Assembly (NCBI RefSeq): GCF_027922325.1
Contig: NZ_BSFL01000003.1
Location: forward strand, 744,001-808,000
Reading direction: 5' to 3'
Origin: Methylopila turkensis
GTDB taxonomy: Bacteria; Pseudomonadota; Alphaproteobacteria; Rhizobiales; Methylopilaceae
DNA length: 64,000 nucleotides
The notes under the pieces were generated by a model. That model made no database searches, was not told where the DNA came from, and saw nothing but the letters and a program-made list of their open reading frames with translations. Each line of letters starts with the position of its first letter. The stretch's first letter is position 1. Shown piece by piece: positions 63,521-64,000 of this stretch. The position numbers were made by a program, and so were the translations under genes.

Positions 63521-64000
63521 TCACCGCTCGATCGTGCCGATGCGGCGGATCTTCTTCTGCAGCAACAGCACGCCGTAGAGCAGCGCCTCGGCCGTCGGCG
63601 GGCAGCCCGGCACGTAGACGTCAACCGGAACCACCCGGTCGCAGCCGCGAACGACCGCGTAGGAATAGTGGTAGTAGCCGCCGCCGTTGGCGCAGGAGCC
63701 CATTGAGATGACGTAGCGCGGCTCAGGCATCTGGTCGTAGACCTTGCGCAGCGCCGGAGCCATCTTGTTGGTCAGCGTGCCGGCCACGATCATGACGTCG
63801 GACTGCCGCGGGCTCGCGCGCGGCGCGAAACCGAAGCGCTCGACGTCGTAGCGCGGCATCGACACCTGCATCATCTCGACCGCGCAGCAGGCGAGACCGA
63901 AGGTCATCCACATCAGCGAGCCGGTGCGGGCCCAATTGATGAGGTCCTCCGTCGAGGTGACGAGGAAGCCCTTGTCGGACAGCTCGGCGTTCAGCTCGCC
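63521..64000 (-). CDS. nuoB: NADH-quinone oxidoreductase subunit B, 5' end cut by window
   Basis: The frame is open to the window edge; 159 residues are visible (beginning [27 protein letters not shown]). The N2 cluster ligands are present: [20 protein letters not shown] and [14 protein letters not shown]. It passes electrons to quinone. It is followed 10 bases later by nuoC. Confidence 0.97.
   Translation of the reverse strand, partial: GELNAELSDKGFLVTSTEDLINWARTGSLMWMTFGLACCAVEMMQVSMPRYDVERFGFAPRASPRQSDVMIVAGTLTNKMAPALRKVYDQMPEPRYVISMGSCANGGGYYHYSYAVVRGCDRVVPVDVYVPGCPPTAEALLYGVLLLQKKIRRIGTIER

Overview
The window is a high-G+C chromosomal segment of an alphaproteobacterium, most likely of the order Hyphomicrobiales (Rhizobiales). 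The evidence is the tig-clpP-clpX ... lon-hupB protease block, the nuo operon running into birA, RNase J, methylmalonyl-CoA epimerase and a DUF1467 gene, the GTG-started glnB-glnA pair, a DUF2336 protein, and a GGAAC-N16-CGTT promoter of the alphaproteobacterial general stress sigma factor type. A cytochrome c(L)-like protein suggests methylotrophy, but no methanol dehydrogenase gene is in the window, so that stays an inference. Coding density is high, most genes sit in tight or overlapping operons, and there is no phage, transposase or CRISPR array.

Layout. 1-10.2 kb holds housekeeping and signalling genes: a partial FAD protein, a secreted metallo-beta-lactamase-fold hydrolase, NAD kinase, a CheY-like regulator with an Hpt partner, a DUF2336/transglycosylase pair, a CitE-like protein, a flavin reductase/nitroreductase pair and a secreted protein of unknown function. 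10.2-18.9 kb holds a MocR-type regulator divergent from a complete eight-gene Nit1C cluster (nitrilase, radical SAM, GNAT, AIR-synthase-like, glycosyltransferase, flavoprotein and two small nitrogen-starvation proteins). This cluster is preceded by a near-perfect sigma-54 promoter. 19-28 kb holds tRNA-Pro, two stress proteins behind an EcfG-type promoter, a large hybrid histidine kinase, a candidate small RNA, a YihY/BrkB protein, a MipA outer-membrane protein, a membrane LytTR regulator and tRNA-Val. 28-36.4 kb holds hupB, lon, a ridA/tetR pair with three palindromic operators, clpX, clpP, tig and tRNA-Leu. 36.6-45 kb holds a small low-GC zinc-ribbon protein, NAD(P)HX repair enzyme, glnB-glnA with its own sigma-54-like promoter, a lone cytochrome c(L), and an acyltransferase/GMC dehydrogenase/Tat small-subunit operon. 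45.3-64 kb is one long minus-strand series: nuoB (cut by the window edge), C, a GFA gene, D, E, F, a coiled-coil ORF, G, H (with a small membrane-protein ORF behind it), I-N, birA, rnj, mce and DUF1467.

Together the window links nitrogen control (P-II, glutamine synthetase, sigma-54-driven Nit1C) with respiration (complex I, cytochrome c(L), GMC dehydrogenase) and proteostasis (ClpXP, Lon, trigger factor, HU). The most interesting block is Nit1C, whose chemistry is still poorly understood; here it has a clear sigma-54 promoter, nearby repeated ATTGAATG boxes and a divergent PLP-dependent MocR-type regulator. A family of 90-115 bp palindromic repeats beginning CGTCAT is scattered between genes, including inside the nuo and Nit1C operons.
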